From Pseudonocardia ammonioxydans (GTDB lineage: Bacteria; Actinomycetota; Actinomycetes; Mycobacteriales; Pseudonocardiaceae): a stretch of 64,000 nucleotides of DNA. Position 1 is the first letter of the stretch. Every line of letters starts with the position of its first letter. The stretch is taken from positions 124,001 through 188,000 of the forward strand of contig NZ_FOUY01000001.1 in NCBI RefSeq assembly GCF_900115005.1, written 5' to 3'. The notes under the pieces were generated by a model that was not told where the DNA came from, did no database searches, and saw only the letters and a program-made list of their open reading frames with translations. A program made the translations under genes and the position numbers. This document shows, piece after piece, positions 46,086 to 55,301 of this stretch.

Positions 46086-46886
46086 CTACGACCGGCCCAG
46101 CTCCACCGAGCGGTCGTGGGCCGCGGTGACCGCGTCGGCGACGGCCGAGCGCAGCCCGTTCCGCTCCAGTGCGCGCAGCGCGGCCGCGGTCGTCCCGGCG
46201 GGCGAGGTGACGTTCTCGCGCAGCACCGCCGGGTGCTCGCCCGTCTCGCGCAGCATCCGGGCCGCGCCCAGTGCGGTCTGCACGGTCAGCTCGGTCGCCG
46301 CCGGCCGGGTCAGCCCGAGCCCCACCCCGGCCTCGATCATGGCCTCGGCGAGCAGGAAGAAGTACGCCGGTCCGGACCCGGAGACCGCGGTCGCGGCGTC
46401 CTGCTTCGCCTCGTCGATCCGCAGCACCGACCCGACCGTGGCCAGCAGCGCCTCGGCCTCGGCGAGGTGCTCGTCGGTCGCGTGCACACCCGGGGAGATC
46501 GCGCACATCGCGGCGCCCAGCAACATCGGGGTGTTCGGCATGACCCGCACGACCGGCGTGCCCGCCGGGAGCGCGCCCTCGAACAGCGACGTCGGCAGCC
46601 CGGCGCACAGCGAGACCACCAGGGTGCCCGGCTCGAACGCCTCGGCGACCTCGCCGAGCAGCGCCACGACGTCCCCCGGCTTCACCGCGACGACGACCGT
46701 CCCGGCCCCGCGCACCGCGCCGGCCGGTGTCGTGGCGGTGATCCCGAGCCGGGCCGACAGCTCCCCGGCCCGTTCCGCGGCCTTCTCCGCGACCACCAGC
46801 TCGCCGGGGTCCCGCCCGGCCGCCAGCAGCCCGCCGAGCAGCGCCTCGCCGATCCGTCCCCCGCCCAGTACCGCGATCCGTGACAT
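46086..46886 (-). CDS. proC: Pyrroline-5-carboxylate reductase
   Basis: A 266-residue enzyme reducing pyrroline-5-carboxylate to proline with NAD(P)H. The N-terminal Rossmann loop is IAVLGGGRIGEALLGGLL and the C-terminal signature is SPAGTTAAALRALERNGLR, with VSGSGPAYFFLLAEAM in the dimer domain. It is of standard length. The ATG follows TAGGCT by 7 nt with no ribosome site, so translation is probably leaderless. Confidence 0.95.
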   Translation of the reverse strand: MSRIAVLGGGRIGEALLGGLLAAGRDPGELVVAEKAAERAGELSARLGITATTPAGAVRGAGTVVVAVKPGDVVALLGEVAEAFEPGTLVVSLCAGLPTSLFEGALPAGTPVVRVMPNTPMLLGAAMCAISPGVHATDEHLAEAEALLATVGSVLRIDEAKQDAATAVSGSGPAYFFLLAEAMIEAGVGLGLTRPAATELTVQTALGAARMLRETGEHPAVLRENVTSPAGTTAAALRALERNGLRSAVADAVTAAHDRSVELGRS

Positions 46887-46899
46887 GGGGAGCAGCCTA
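46887..46899 (-). promoter_or_regulatory. proC -10 box, leaderless start
   Basis: TAGGCT at 46899-46894 on the minus strand, 7 nt before the ATG; no ribosome site between. Confidence 0.55.
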
Positions 46900-46907
46900 G
46901 GAAGCCG

Positions 46908-47798
46908 CTACCCCCGCAGCGGAGCGAGGGCGAGCTGGCGGGCCTGGCAGACCGTCCGCCCGGCCGCGTCGACCACGGTCACGTCCTCATCGAAGTGGCA
47001 CTGGGCGGCGGAGAAGTGGCACTGGGCAGCGGAGGACGGGCCCTGGGTGGCGGAGGACCCGGTGCCGGACACGGTGTGCGAGCGGGACTGCACCCGCAGC
47101 CAGCCCGGGGCGGGGCGCGCCCGCAGCAGGGCGGTGAGCTGCACGGTCGGCGCCCAGCCCTGCGTGCCCCCGAGGTTGAACACGGTCGGCGGCAGGATGT
47201 CGCCGGAGAGCAGCGCGAACAGCACGTCCGGGTCCTCGCCGCGGGGCCGCACCCAGCCCGTGATCTCCGGCGGCCCGGTCTCGCCGCGCAGGAACGGCAG
47301 CGCGTCCGGCGGGTAGCGCAGCTCGCACGCCGTCGCCAGCCCCCGGGCACCGCCCTCGGCCGCGGCCGGGTCGACCGTGTCCGCACCCGGCTCCGGGGCC
47401 AGCGCGGTCGGGGTCGCCCAGCGCGGCTCCCCCTCGGGCAGTACGCCCGCGGTGATCGTCGAGTGCAGCATCGGCCGCCCGTCCTGCAGCAACCGCACCG
47501 CGACCGAGGAGATCGTGCGGCCGATCTTGAGCGGGGCCGCCTCCAGCTCGACCGGGCGCAGATCGGGGGCGCGCAGGAAGTCCGCGGAGACGGCCAGCGG
47601 GTCGGTGGCGGGTGCGTCCAGGGCCCCCAGGTGGGTCATCCCCGCCTTGGCCATCAGCACCATGAGCAGCCCGCCGAACGCCTTCGGGCCGACCGCCCAG
47701 ACCTCGTCGAGCGCGGCGCGGAACCGGCCCTCGCCGAGATCGTCGAGGACGTGCGCGTCGGCGAACGGACGCCCGGTGCGGATCGTCGTGCTGCTCAT
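46908..47798 (-). CDS. Acyl-CoA thioesterase-like protein
   Basis: A 296-residue double hot-dog protein of the TesB/4HBT-like group (Rv0499 position in mycobacteria). The first hot dog begins at residue 20 (LGEGRFRAALDEVWAVGPKA), the central helix is FGGLLMVLMAKAG, and the second hot dog covers 170-290. Near the C-terminus it has a seven-residue duplication (SAAQCHF twice, after a diverged SATQGPS), coded by a 21-bp DNA repeat. Function as a thioesterase is inferred from fold only. The ATG at 47798 follows TAACCT by 6 nt. Confidence 0.75.
   Translation of the reverse strand: MSSTTIRTGRPFADAHVLDDLGEGRFRAALDEVWAVGPKAFGGLLMVLMAKAGMTHLGALDAPATDPLAVSADFLRAPDLRPVELEAAPLKIGRTISSVAVRLLQDGRPMLHSTITAGVLPEGEPRWATPTALAPEPGADTVDPAAAEGGARGLATACELRYPPDALPFLRGETGPPEITGWVRPRGEDPDVLFALLSGDILPPTVFNLGGTQGWAPTVQLTALLRARPAPGWLRVQSRSHTVSGTGSSATQGPSSAAQCHFSAAQCHFDEDVTVVDAAGRTVCQARQLALAPLRG
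46992..47054 (+). repeat. 21-bp in-frame tandem repeat in a thioesterase gene
   Basis: Units at 46992-47012 and 47013-47033 differ by one base; a third, diverged unit is at 47034-47054. The period is a multiple of three, unlike the repeats outside genes, and inserts seven residues per unit. Confidence 0.9.
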
Positions 47799-47810
47799 GC
47801 GCACAGGTTA
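47799..47810 (-). promoter_or_regulatory. Thioesterase gene -10 box, leaderless start
   Basis: TAACCT at 47810-47805 on the minus strand, then 6 nt, then the ATG. There is no ribosome site. Confidence 0.55.
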
Positions 47811-47842
47811 CCTGCGGGTAGAGGACGTCCCGATGATCTGGG

Positions 47843-48733
47843 TCACCGTGCGCCGGCGGCGGCGGGCGCGCCGGCGGTCGCCACCAGGTGCAGGCGGGCG
47901 AACACCAGCGACTCGGCGAGCAGGCCGAGCCGTTCCTGCCGGGTGCGGCAGCGACGGGTGGAGACCTCGAGGACGACGGTGCCGCCGTTGCGGGCGAACG
48001 GCCCGTCGGCCAGCGCCTGGCACACCTCGGCACAGGGCTGGTCACCGCGGCCCGGGACCAGGTGCTCGTCCCGCGGGGCGCCGGAGCCGTCGGTCAGGTG
48101 CAGGTGGGTGAGCTGCTCGCCCATCCGCGCCATGAGCTCCAGTGCGTCGACACCCGCGGCGGCGGTGTGCGACAGGTCGAGGGTGTAGGCGCCGAACCCG
48201 ACCTCGGTCGGGTCGTGGCCGAGTGCGTAGGGCACGGTCCGGAGCGCGCCGCGCTTGACCGGGAACATGTTCTCGACCGGCAGCGTCACGTCGTGGTGCT
48301 CGCGGGCGCGGCTCACCTCGTCGGCGAACACGTCGGCGTAGCGGCGCTGCCAGCGGAACGGCGGGTGGACGACGACGGTCCCGGCGCCGAGCCGGGCGGC
48401 GACCTCCACGGTGCGGCGCAGCCGGTGCACCGGGTCGGCGCCCCACACCCGCTGGGTCACGGCCAGGCAGGGCGCGTGCACGGCGAGGATCGGCACGCCG
48501 TACCGGTGCGCGAGCCGCTCGACCGCCCGCGGATCCTGGCTGACCGGATCGGTCCAGATCATGAGCTCGACACCGTCGTAACCGAGCTCGGCGGCGATCT
48601 CGAACCCGGCCGCGACGCCCTCGGGGTAGACCGAGGCGGTCGACAACGCGATCGGCACGCCCCGCGGGGCGGCGGCTGCGGGCACGGATGGCGACGGCGT
48701 CACAGGACGTGGAGTCGTCATGCCGTCGCTCAT
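47843..48733 (-). CDS. Sugar phosphate isomerase/epimerase family protein
   Basis: A 296-residue xylose-isomerase-like TIM barrel. Metal-ligand style residues appear in GYDGVELMIW, VVVHPPFRW, LPVENMF, YTLDLSHTA and LHLTDGSG, in the usual order. Its mycobacterial counterpart is Rv0498, of unknown substrate. The ATG at 48733 is 2 nt from the stop of the upstream membrane protein gene; a second ATG (48721) is possible. It belongs to the ppx-(membrane protein)-isomerase unit. Confidence 0.83.
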   Translation of the reverse strand: MSDGMTTPRPVTPSPSVPAAAAPRGVPIALSTASVYPEGVAAGFEIAAELGYDGVELMIWTDPVSQDPRAVERLAHRYGVPILAVHAPCLAVTQRVWGADPVHRLRRTVEVAARLGAGTVVVHPPFRWQRRYADVFADEVSRAREHHDVTLPVENMFPVKRGALRTVPYALGHDPTEVGFGAYTLDLSHTAAAGVDALELMARMGEQLTHLHLTDGSGAPRDEHLVPGRGDQPCAEVCQALADGPFARNGGTVVLEVSTRRCRTRQERLGLLAESLVFARLHLVATAGAPAAAGAR

Positions 48734-48735
48734 CG

Positions 48736-50172
48736 TTACCGGTCCAGGAGCACCAGAATCGCCGGGGACACCGTCAAGAGTAACCCGACCAGGACCGCGA
48801 ACAACGTGGTCTTGAGATCGTCGTTGCGCAGCAGGGCGCGCACCCCGAGCACCAGACCGACCGTGAGCACCACGGCCAGGGCCAGCGCCACGATCGGGAG
48901 CGAGAACCAGAGGTAGCGGAACAGCACCCAGATCGCGGCGCCGGCGACGGCACCGCCGATCCACTGCGCGATCACGACCGCCCACGCCTGTCCGGTGCCC
49001 GCGGCACCGGCGGACGCGGCGTCCTCCAGCCCGGCGGGCGGCTCGGCCTCGTCCTCGGTGGCCGCGTCCGCGGCGGGGTCGTCGATCCCCTCGTGATCCT
49101 CGGCGGCCCGGTCCTCGGCGGCCCAGTCCTCGGCGGCCCGGTCCTCGGCGGCCCAGTCCTCGGCGGCTCGGCCCCCGGGGCCCGGCCCGGCCGGCGCGAG
49201 CACGGCGGTCCGGCCACCGTCGGCCCGGTCCTCCCCGTACGGGTTCTCACCGTAGGAATTCGCACCGTACGGGTCGTCTCCGTGCGCACTGTCGCCGTAC
49301 CAGTCGCCGTACGGGGCGTTGTCGTAGGGGGCGCCGTCGTACGCGGTGCCGCCGTACGGGTCGTAGGCGCCGGTCGGCGGGCCACCGTCCGGTACCGGCG
49401 GGGCACCGACCTGGGTGGGCGGACCGTCGTCGTGGTCCTCCAGCGGCGGGGCGCCGATCTGGGTCGGCGGGCCACCGTCGTGGTCCTCCAGCGGCGGAGC
49501 GCCGATCTGGGTCGGCGGGCCGCCGTCGTCCGGACCCGCCGGGCGGCGGGCACCCAGCCGGCTGGTCGGGATCTCGTCCGCCCCGCCCGTGCCGTAGGGG
49601 CCGCCGGCGCCGTGGGGACCGTCGGGGCCGTGCCCCGGGTACCCGTTCGGCGCCGCAGGCCCGGGGCGCCCGTGCGGTGCGAACGCCCGGGGGCCGTACC
49701 CCTGCGGCGGGGCACCGTTCGCCGGGGATCCGTTCGCGGGGGATCCGTTCGCGGGGGCCCCGTTCGCCGGGGTTCCGGTGCCGGGCGCTCCGTCGGCCGG
49801 GGCGCCGTTCGGGGTGCCCGCGTCCCACGGGCGGCCGTTCACCCCGCCGCGGGCTCCGGCCGGCTCCGGCCGGCGGGACGGGAAGGACGGGTGCTCGGCC
49901 TGGCCCGGCCGGTCGTCCTGCGGTGCGCCGCCGCCGGCCCACCCGTTCGCCGGGGCCGGCGGGCGCACCCGCTCCGCGGTGGCCGGCCCGCGCGCCGCGG
50001 CCGGGCCGGCCGCCGGCTCCGGTGCAGCGCGGCCGGGCTGCGGCGCGCCACCGGCGTCGTCGCCGTCCTCCGCGGCGCGCCGCCGACGGCGCCGACCGGT
50101 CTGGGAGCCGCCGTTGGCGGCCAGCAGCTCGGCGACCGTCCGCTGGCGCGGCTCTGGGCTGTCCACACTCAT
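48736..50172 (-). CDS. Repeat-rich disordered protein with C-terminal membrane helices
   Basis: A 478-residue protein in the position of mycobacterial Rv0497. The first 390 residues are disordered and rich in Pro, Gly, Ala, Asp. They include the short repeats NGSPANG, a 16-residue GGPPTQIGAPPLEDHD unit twice plus a shorter variant (coded near 49410-49525), a DPYGG/ENPYG tyrosine-rich stretch, and AAEDWAAEDR repeats (near 49095-49170). The C-terminus has three membrane segments (WAVVIAQWIGGAVAGAAIWV, LPIVALALAVVLTVGLVLG, LFAVLVGLLLTVSPAILVL). MSVDSPEPRQRTVAELLAANGG opens the conserved N-terminal motif. A cell-envelope regulatory role is only a guess. Confidence 0.78.
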   Translation of the reverse strand: MSVDSPEPRQRTVAELLAANGGSQTGRRRRRRAAEDGDDAGGAPQPGRAAPEPAAGPAAARGPATAERVRPPAPANGWAGGGAPQDDRPGQAEHPSFPSRRPEPAGARGGVNGRPWDAGTPNGAPADGAPGTGTPANGAPANGSPANGSPANGAPPQGYGPRAFAPHGRPGPAAPNGYPGHGPDGPHGAGGPYGTGGADEIPTSRLGARRPAGPDDGGPPTQIGAPPLEDHDGGPPTQIGAPPLEDHDDGPPTQVGAPPVPDGGPPTGAYDPYGGTAYDGAPYDNAPYGDWYGDSAHGDDPYGANSYGENPYGEDRADGGRTAVLAPAGPGPGGRAAEDWAAEDRAAEDWAAEDRAAEDHEGIDDPAADAATEDEAEPPAGLEDAASAGAAGTGQAWAVVIAQWIGGAVAGAAIWVLFRYLWFSLPIVALALAVVLTVGLVLGVRALLRNDDLKTTLFAVLVGLLLTVSPAILVLLDR

Positions 50173-51179
50173 CACGACCACCGTGCCCTGTGTGTTGTCA
50201 AGGGTCCAAGCCCGGCCGCGGAAATCTGCGCCGAGCGGTCGTCCCCGTTCGCTCCGTCGAGCATGTCGAAGCGGCGCAACATCACGCCCTCGCGCAGTGC
50301 CCACGGACAGATGTCGAGTTCGGCGATGCCGAGCGCGTCCATCGCCGCCCCGGCGACGACGGTGCCGGCGACCAGCTGGTGCGCCCGGCTCGGGCTGACC
50401 CCGTCCAGCTCGGCGAGGTCCGGCCCGGACATCCGGATCACGAACTCCGCCAGCTGCCGCAGGCTCTGCCGGGTCAGCGTGCGGTGCACCCGCGGGCCCG
50501 CGCCGGACGGTGCCGCACCGGCGAGCCGGGCCAGCGTCCGGAAGGTCTTCGACGTGCCGACCACGCGGTCCGGCGGCCCGGCGGCGCGCAGCCGCTCGGC
50601 CACCGGGGCGAGCTCGTCACGGACGCGCTCGGTCAGCCGGGTCACCTCCGCGCGCGGGGGCGGGTCGGCGGTGAACGCCTCGCGGGTCAGCCGCCCGGCG
50701 CCCAGCGCCACCGACGCGGCCACCTCCGGCGTCTCGTCCCGGCCGACGGCCATCTCCAGCGAGCCGCCACCGATGTCGAGCACCAGCAGGCGCCCCGCCG
50801 ACCAGCCGCACCACCGCCGGACGGCGAGGAACGTCCAGCACGCCTCGTCCTCCCCGGGCAGCACCTCGAGGGCCACCCCGGTCTCCTGCCGCACCTGCGC
50901 CAGCACGTCGGCCGAGTTGCCCGCGTCCCGCAGCGCCGAGGTCGCGAACGCCATGAGGTCGTCGCAGCCGGCCCCCCGGGCGATCTCGCGGGCCCGGTGC
51001 ACGCTCTCCAGCAACGCCTTGACGCCGTCGGCGCTCAACGCGCCCTCGTCGTCGAGGTACTCGGCGAGCCGGAGCACGTCCTTGTCGGAGGTCATGGGCT
51101 GCGGGTACGCACCGCGGTGCGCGTCCACCACCTGCAGATGAACGGTGTTGGAGCCCACGTCGAGGACGGCCAGTCGCAC
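50172..51179 (-). CDS. Ppx/GppA family phosphatase (exopolyphosphatase-like)
   Basis: A 335-residue protein of the actin-like ASKHA fold. Phosphate loops are LAVLDVGSNTVHLQVVD and LVLDIGGGSLEMAVG; the catalytic Glu region is LPGEDEA. Family members hydrolyse polyphosphate or pppGpp; the short single-domain form corresponds to mycobacterial Ppx1 (Rv0496). The stop overlaps the next ATG (TGATG). The GTG at 51179 follows TAACCT by 6 nt. Confidence 0.9.
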   Translation of the reverse strand: MRLAVLDVGSNTVHLQVVDAHRGAYPQPMTSDKDVLRLAEYLDDEGALSADGVKALLESVHRAREIARGAGCDDLMAFATSALRDAGNSADVLAQVRQETGVALEVLPGEDEACWTFLAVRRWCGWSAGRLLVLDIGGGSLEMAVGRDETPEVAASVALGAGRLTREAFTADPPPRAEVTRLTERVRDELAPVAERLRAAGPPDRVVGTSKTFRTLARLAGAAPSGAGPRVHRTLTRQSLRQLAEFVIRMSGPDLAELDGVSPSRAHQLVAGTVVAGAAMDALGIAELDICPWALREGVMLRRFDMLDGANGDDRSAQISAAGLGPLTTHRARWS

Positions 51180-51191
51180 CCGGACAGGTTA
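51180..51191 (-). promoter_or_regulatory. ppx -10 box, leaderless start
   Basis: TAACCT at 51191-51186 on the minus strand, 6 nt upstream of the GTG start of the Ppx/GppA gene. Confidence 0.55.
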
Positions 51192-51257
51192 CCGACCCGT
51201 TATCGACGGTCCGGCGACCACGGGGCCACAGTCGATGATCGTGTGCGTGGACGCCGC

Positions 51258-51947
51258 TCAGACATCGAACTTGTAGCCGAGCCCGCGCACCGTGACCAGG
51301 TGCTTCGGATTGGACGGATCGTCCTCCACCTTGGACCGCAGCCGCTTCACGTGGACGTCGAGGGTCTTCGTGTCGCCGACGTAGTCCGCGCCCCACACCC
51401 GGTCGATCAGCTGGGCCCGGGTGAGCACCCGCCCGACGTTGCGGAGCAGGTACTCGAGCAGGTCGAACTCCTTGAGCGGGAGGGCGACGTCGTCGCCGCC
51501 GACCGACACGACGTGCCGCTCGACGTCCATGCGGACCGGACCGGCCTCCAGCACGCCCGCGCCGCCCTCGGCCTCGGCCGCCCCCTCGCCGCCGCGGCGC
51601 AGCACCGCGCGGACCCGGGCGATCAGCTCGCGTGCCGAGTAGGGCTTGGTCACGTAGTCGTCCGCGCCGAGCTCCAGCCCGACCACCTTGTCGATCTCGC
51701 TGTCCCGGGCGGTCACCATGATCACCGGGACGGCGGAGCGGGAGCGCAGGGCCTTGCAGACGTCGGTGCCGCTCATGCCGGGCAGCATCAGGTCGAGCAG
51801 CACGATGTCGGCGCCGTTGCGGTCGAACTCCGACAGCGCGTCGTTGCCGTTCGTCGCGACGGCCGCGGTGAACCCCTCCTTGCGCAGCATGAACGCGAGC
51901 GGGTCGGCGAAGGACTCCTCGTCCTCCACGATCAGCACCCTGGTCAT
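51258..51947 (-). CDS. regX3: Phosphate-response regulator RegX3
   Basis: A 229-residue OmpR-family response regulator. The receiver has acidic pair EDE at 8-10, phosphoacceptor Asp52 in LLDLMLPG and Lys in YVTKPY near 101. The DNA-binding domain is the winged helix VALPLKEFDLLEYLLRNVG...VHVKRLRSKVE. It starts 1 nt after the senX3 stop, with a GGAGG site, so the two are coupled. It controls phosphate-starvation genes in mycobacteria. Confidence 0.95.
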   Translation of the reverse strand: MTRVLIVEDEESFADPLAFMLRKEGFTAAVATNGNDALSEFDRNGADIVLLDLMLPGMSGTDVCKALRSRSAVPVIMVTARDSEIDKVVGLELGADDYVTKPYSARELIARVRAVLRRGGEGAAEAEGGAGVLEAGPVRMDVERHVVSVGGDDVALPLKEFDLLEYLLRNVGRVLTRAQLIDRVWGADYVGDTKTLDVHVKRLRSKVEDDPSNPKHLVTVRGLGYKFDV

Positions 51948-51948
51948 C

Positions 51949-53181
51949 TCATCCTCCGGTTCCGGCGGTCTCGGGGGAGCCGCTCACGGCGGTGTCCCCT
52001 GCGCTCCCGATACCCAGCCGGGCGGGGAGGCGCATGGTGAACGTCGATCCGGTGCCGGGGCGGCTCCACAGCCGCACCTCGCCACCGTGGTTCGCGCAGA
52101 CGTGCTTGACGATCGCGAGGCCGAGCCCGGTGCCGCCGGTCGCGCGGGAGCGGGCCGGGTCGACCCGGAAGAACCGCTCGAAGACCCGCTCCTGGTGTTC
52201 CGGGGCGATGCCGATCCCGCGGTCGGTCACGGCGATCTCGACCGAGCCGTCCACCTCGCGGCGGCTCAGCGACACCGAGGAGTCGGCGGGCGAGTAGGCG
52301 ACCGCGTTCTCGACCAGGTTCGCGAGTGCGGTGACCAGGAGGGTCCGGTCGCCGTCGACGACCAGGCCGGACGGCTCGTCGGCGATGATCTCGACGCCGT
52401 GCGACTCGGCGGAGTTGCGGCTGCGGGCGAGCGCCTCGCCGACCACGTCGTCGACGTCGACGGCGGCCAGCTCCGGCAGCCGTTCGGCGCCGGTGAGCCG
52501 GGACAGGGCGATCAGCTCGGCCACGAGGTTGCCCATCCGGGTCGCCTCGCGCAGGAGCTTCTCGCCGAACCGGCGGACCTCGGCGGCATCGGCCTCGGTC
52601 CCGGGTGTGGGCTCCACCCCGTCGAGGGTGTCGAGCAGCGCCTCGGCCAGCAACGCGACCGCGCCGACCGGGGTCTTGAGCTCGTGGCTGACGTTGGCGA
52701 CGAAGTCGCGCCGGGTGGCCTCCAGGCGCGCCACCTCGGAGGTGTCGACGGCCTCGACCAGCGCGAACCCCTCACCGAGGGGGCGGACCGTCGCCTGCAC
52801 CGCGACCGGCCCGCGGGGCGTGCGCTCCAGCGGCGACAGGTCGACCTCGAGGAGCCGGTCGCCGGCCTGCACCCGCTGGCAGGCGGCCCAGGCACGCGGA
52901 TCGAGCCGCTCGGCGGTGACGGCGCCGAGCGCGGCAGCCCGCCGGTTGTGCAGCAGCACCTCGCCCCCGGCGCCGACCACGGCCAGCCCCGAGGCGGACT
53001 GCCGGAACGTGCGGTGCAGCAGATCACCGAGGGTGGGTCCCCCGGCGGTCTGCCGGTCGGTCGCGGCGCCGGACGTGCCGCGGGTGGGGCGGCCGGACCA
53101 CGGCCGTCGTGCCAGCGCGACCCCGGCCAGCAGGCCCAGGCCGAGCGCGACGGCCGCGATCAGCCACGCGAGCGTGCTCAC
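51949..53181 (-). CDS. senX3: Sensor histidine kinase SenX3
   Basis: A 410-residue kinase with one N-terminal membrane helix, a PAS-like domain (about 50-155), the H-box VANVSHELKTP (His near 166), and ATPase N, G1 and G2 motifs (DRGIGIAPEHQERVFERFF, GGTGLGLAIVKHV). It senses phosphate status through PstSCAB-PhoU in relatives. The GTG at 53181 follows TACGAT by 6 nt, giving a leaderless start. No phoU is found in this window. Confidence 0.94.
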   Translation of the reverse strand: MSTLAWLIAAVALGLGLLAGVALARRPWSGRPTRGTSGAATDRQTAGGPTLGDLLHRTFRQSASGLAVVGAGGEVLLHNRRAAALGAVTAERLDPRAWAACQRVQAGDRLLEVDLSPLERTPRGPVAVQATVRPLGEGFALVEAVDTSEVARLEATRRDFVANVSHELKTPVGAVALLAEALLDTLDGVEPTPGTEADAAEVRRFGEKLLREATRMGNLVAELIALSRLTGAERLPELAAVDVDDVVGEALARSRNSAESHGVEIIADEPSGLVVDGDRTLLVTALANLVENAVAYSPADSSVSLSRREVDGSVEIAVTDRGIGIAPEHQERVFERFFRVDPARSRATGGTGLGLAIVKHVCANHGGEVRLWSRPGTGSTFTMRLPARLGIGSAGDTAVSGSPETAGTGG

Positions 53182-53193
53182 GGCTGCATCGTA
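53182..53193 (-). promoter_or_regulatory. senX3 -10 box, leaderless start
   Basis: TACGAT at 53193-53188 on the minus strand, 6 nt before the GTG start; no ribosome site. Confidence 0.5.
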
Positions 53194-53322
53194 GGCAAGC
53201 GGGGGTGCCCCCTGGCCAGCGCGGAACCCCGGATGGTGACGCCCGCGACCCGCTCGCGCGACAGTGTTCGGCCCCCGTTCACCAGCGGTTCACGCACGGC
53301 GGGCCGCGCTGCCCCGACCGGG

Positions 53323-54057
53323 TCAGCGCCCCTGGTTCGCCACCCCGGCGATGGCCTCCTCGGCCGCGGTCGGGTCGAGGTAGCGCCCGCCCGGGGTCGT
53401 GGGCCGCAGGTCGTCGTCGAGGTCGTAGAGCAGCGGGATGCCGGTCGGGATGTTGAGTCCGGCGATGTCGGCGTCGGAGATGCCGTCGAGATACTTCACC
53501 AGCGCGCGCAGCGAGTTGCCGTGCGCGGCGAGCAGCACCGTCCGGCCGTCGCGCAGGTCGGGGACGACCGCCTGCTCCCAGTACGGCAGGAAGCGCGCGA
53601 CGACGTCGGCGAGGCACTCGGTCAGCGGCGCGTCGATCCCGGCGTAACGGGGGTCGGCGTCCTGGGAGAACTCGCTCCCCTTCTCGATCGGGGGCGGCGG
53701 GGTGTCGTACGAGCGGCGCCAGAGCATGAACTGCTCCTCGCCGTACGCCTCCAGGGTCTGCTTCTTGTCCTTGCCCTGCAGGGCGCCGTAGTGGCGCTCG
53801 TTGAGGCGCCAGTCGCGCTTCACCGGGATCCAGTGCCGGTCGGCGGCGTCGAGCGCGATGTTCGCGGTGGAGATGGCACGGCGCAGCAGCGAGGTGTGCA
53901 CGACCTCGGGGGCCACCCCGGACTCGCGCAGCAGCTCACCGCCGCGGCGGGCCTCCTGCTCGCCCTGCTCGGAGAGCGGGACGTCCACCCACCCGGTGAA
54001 CAGGTTCTTCGCGTTCCAGGTGCTCTGGCCGTGGCGCAGCAGTACGAGGGTCGGCAT
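53323..54057 (-). CDS. gpmA: 2,3-bisphosphoglycerate-dependent phosphoglycerate mutase
   Basis: A 244-residue glycolytic mutase interconverting 3- and 2-phosphoglycerate. The phosphohistidine is in [10 protein letters not shown] (His9), [12 protein letters not shown] and [12 protein letters not shown] follow, and the second catalytic His is in [12 protein letters not shown]. The C-terminus is full length. It is upstream of senX3-regX3 as in mycobacteria. CAGGCT lies 7 nt before the ATG, a near-match to the leaderless box. Confidence 0.95.
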   Translation of the reverse strand: MPTLVLLRHGQSTWNAKNLFTGWVDVPLSEQGEQEARRGGELLRESGVAPEVVHTSLLRRAISTANIALDAADRHWIPVKRDWRLNERHYGALQGKDKKQTLEAYGEEQFMLWRRSYDTPPPPIEKGSEFSQDADPRYAGIDAPLTECLADVVARFLPYWEQAVVPDLRDGRTVLLAAHGNSLRALVKYLDGISDADIAGLNIPTGIPLLYDLDDDLRPTTPGGRYLDPTAAEEAIAGVANQGR

Positions 54058-54074
54058 GCGCCACAGCCTGCCAG

Positions 54075-55301
54075 TCAGTGCGTGCCCAGGTCTCGCAGTA
54101 CCTCGCCGAACGTGGCGACCAGCACGTCGAGCTCCTCGCGGGTGATCACCAGCGGCGGCGAGAGACGCACGGTCACGCCGTGCGTCTCCTTGGCCAGCAC
54201 GCCGCGCCGGGCCAGCTCCACGCACACGTCGCGGGCGGTGCCGAGCCGCGGGTCGACGTCGCAGCCGAACCACAGGCCCGCGCCGCGGACCGCGGTCAGC
54301 CCGGGCAGCGCCCGCAGCCGCTCCCCCAGGTACGCCCCCAGGTCGCGGGCCGCGGCCTGGTACTGCCCGGTGCCGAGCAGCGCGCACACCGCCGACCCGA
54401 CGGCGGCCGCGAGCGGGTTCCCGCCGAAGGTCGAGCCGTGCTCACCGGGGCGCAGCACGCCGAGCACGTCGCGGCGGCCCACCACGGCGCTGACCGGCAG
54501 GATCCCGCCGCCGAGCGCCTTGCCGAGGGTGTAGAGGTCGGCCCGGACCCCGGCCAGGTCCGTGCACAGGGTCGCGCCGGCCCGGCCGAGCCCGGACTGG
54601 ATCTCGTCGCAGATCAGCAGCACGTCGTGGCGGGCGGTGAGCTGGCGGACCGTGCGCAGGTACCCGTCCGGCGGCACGATCACGCCCGCCTCCCCCTGCA
54701 CGGGCTCGAGCAGCACCGCGACGGTCTCGTCCGCACGGGCCGACCCGGTGAGCGCGGCCTCGAGCGCGGCGGCGTCGCCGTAGGGGACGCGGTCGAAGCC
54801 GGGGGTGAAGGGGCCGAAGTCGTCGCGGGCGACCGGGTCGTCGGAGAAGGAGACGACGGTCGTCGTACGGCCGTGGAAGTTGCCCCCGGCGACGAGGATC
54901 CGGGCCGCTCCGGGCCGGATCCCGCGGACCCGGTAGCCCCAGGCCCGGGCGACCTTGATCGCGGACTCGACGGCCTCGGCACCGGTGTTCATGGGCAGGA
55001 CGGCCTCGGTGGCGGTGAGCTCGGCGAGGTCGCGCTGGAACGCGGGCAGCCGGTCGTTGTGGAACGCCCGGGCGGTCAGCGTGAGCGTGTCGAGCTGCCG
55101 GTGCGCGGCCTCGACCAGCGCCGGGTGGCGGTGGCCGAAGTTGAGCGCGGAGTAGCCGGCGAGCGCGTCGAGGTAGCGCTTGCCGTCGACGTCGCTCACC
55201 CAGGCGCCGTCGCCGTGGCTCAGCACGACCGGCAGCGGCGCGTAGTTCCGGACGCCGTGGCGCTCGGCCAGGTCGAACCCGCCGGGCAGGGTGGTGGTCA
55301 T
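54075..55301 (-). CDS. rocD: Ornithine aminotransferase
   Basis: A 408-residue class III PLP aminotransferase converting ornithine and 2-oxoglutarate to glutamate semialdehyde and glutamate. The N-terminal [22 protein letters not shown] and [13 protein letters not shown] [13 protein letters not shown] are typical, and the PLP lysine is in [24 protein letters not shown] precedes the ATG, which overlaps the ddaH stop by ATGA, so the two genes are translationally coupled. Together with the upstream gene it forms an arginine-derived ornithine catabolic pair. Confidence 0.94.
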   Translation of the reverse strand: MTTTLPGGFDLAERHGVRNYAPLPVVLSHGDGAWVSDVDGKRYLDALAGYSALNFGHRHPALVEAAHRQLDTLTLTARAFHNDRLPAFQRDLAELTATEAVLPMNTGAEAVESAIKVARAWGYRVRGIRPGAARILVAGGNFHGRTTTVVSFSDDPVARDDFGPFTPGFDRVPYGDAAALEAALTGSARADETVAVLLEPVQGEAGVIVPPDGYLRTVRQLTARHDVLLICDEIQSGLGRAGATLCTDLAGVRADLYTLGKALGGGILPVSAVVGRRDVLGVLRPGEHGSTFGGNPLAAAVGSAVCALLGTGQYQAAARDLGAYLGERLRALPGLTAVRGAGLWFGCDVDPRLGTARDVCVELARRGVLAKETHGVTVRLSPPLVITREELDVLVATFGEVLRDLGTH

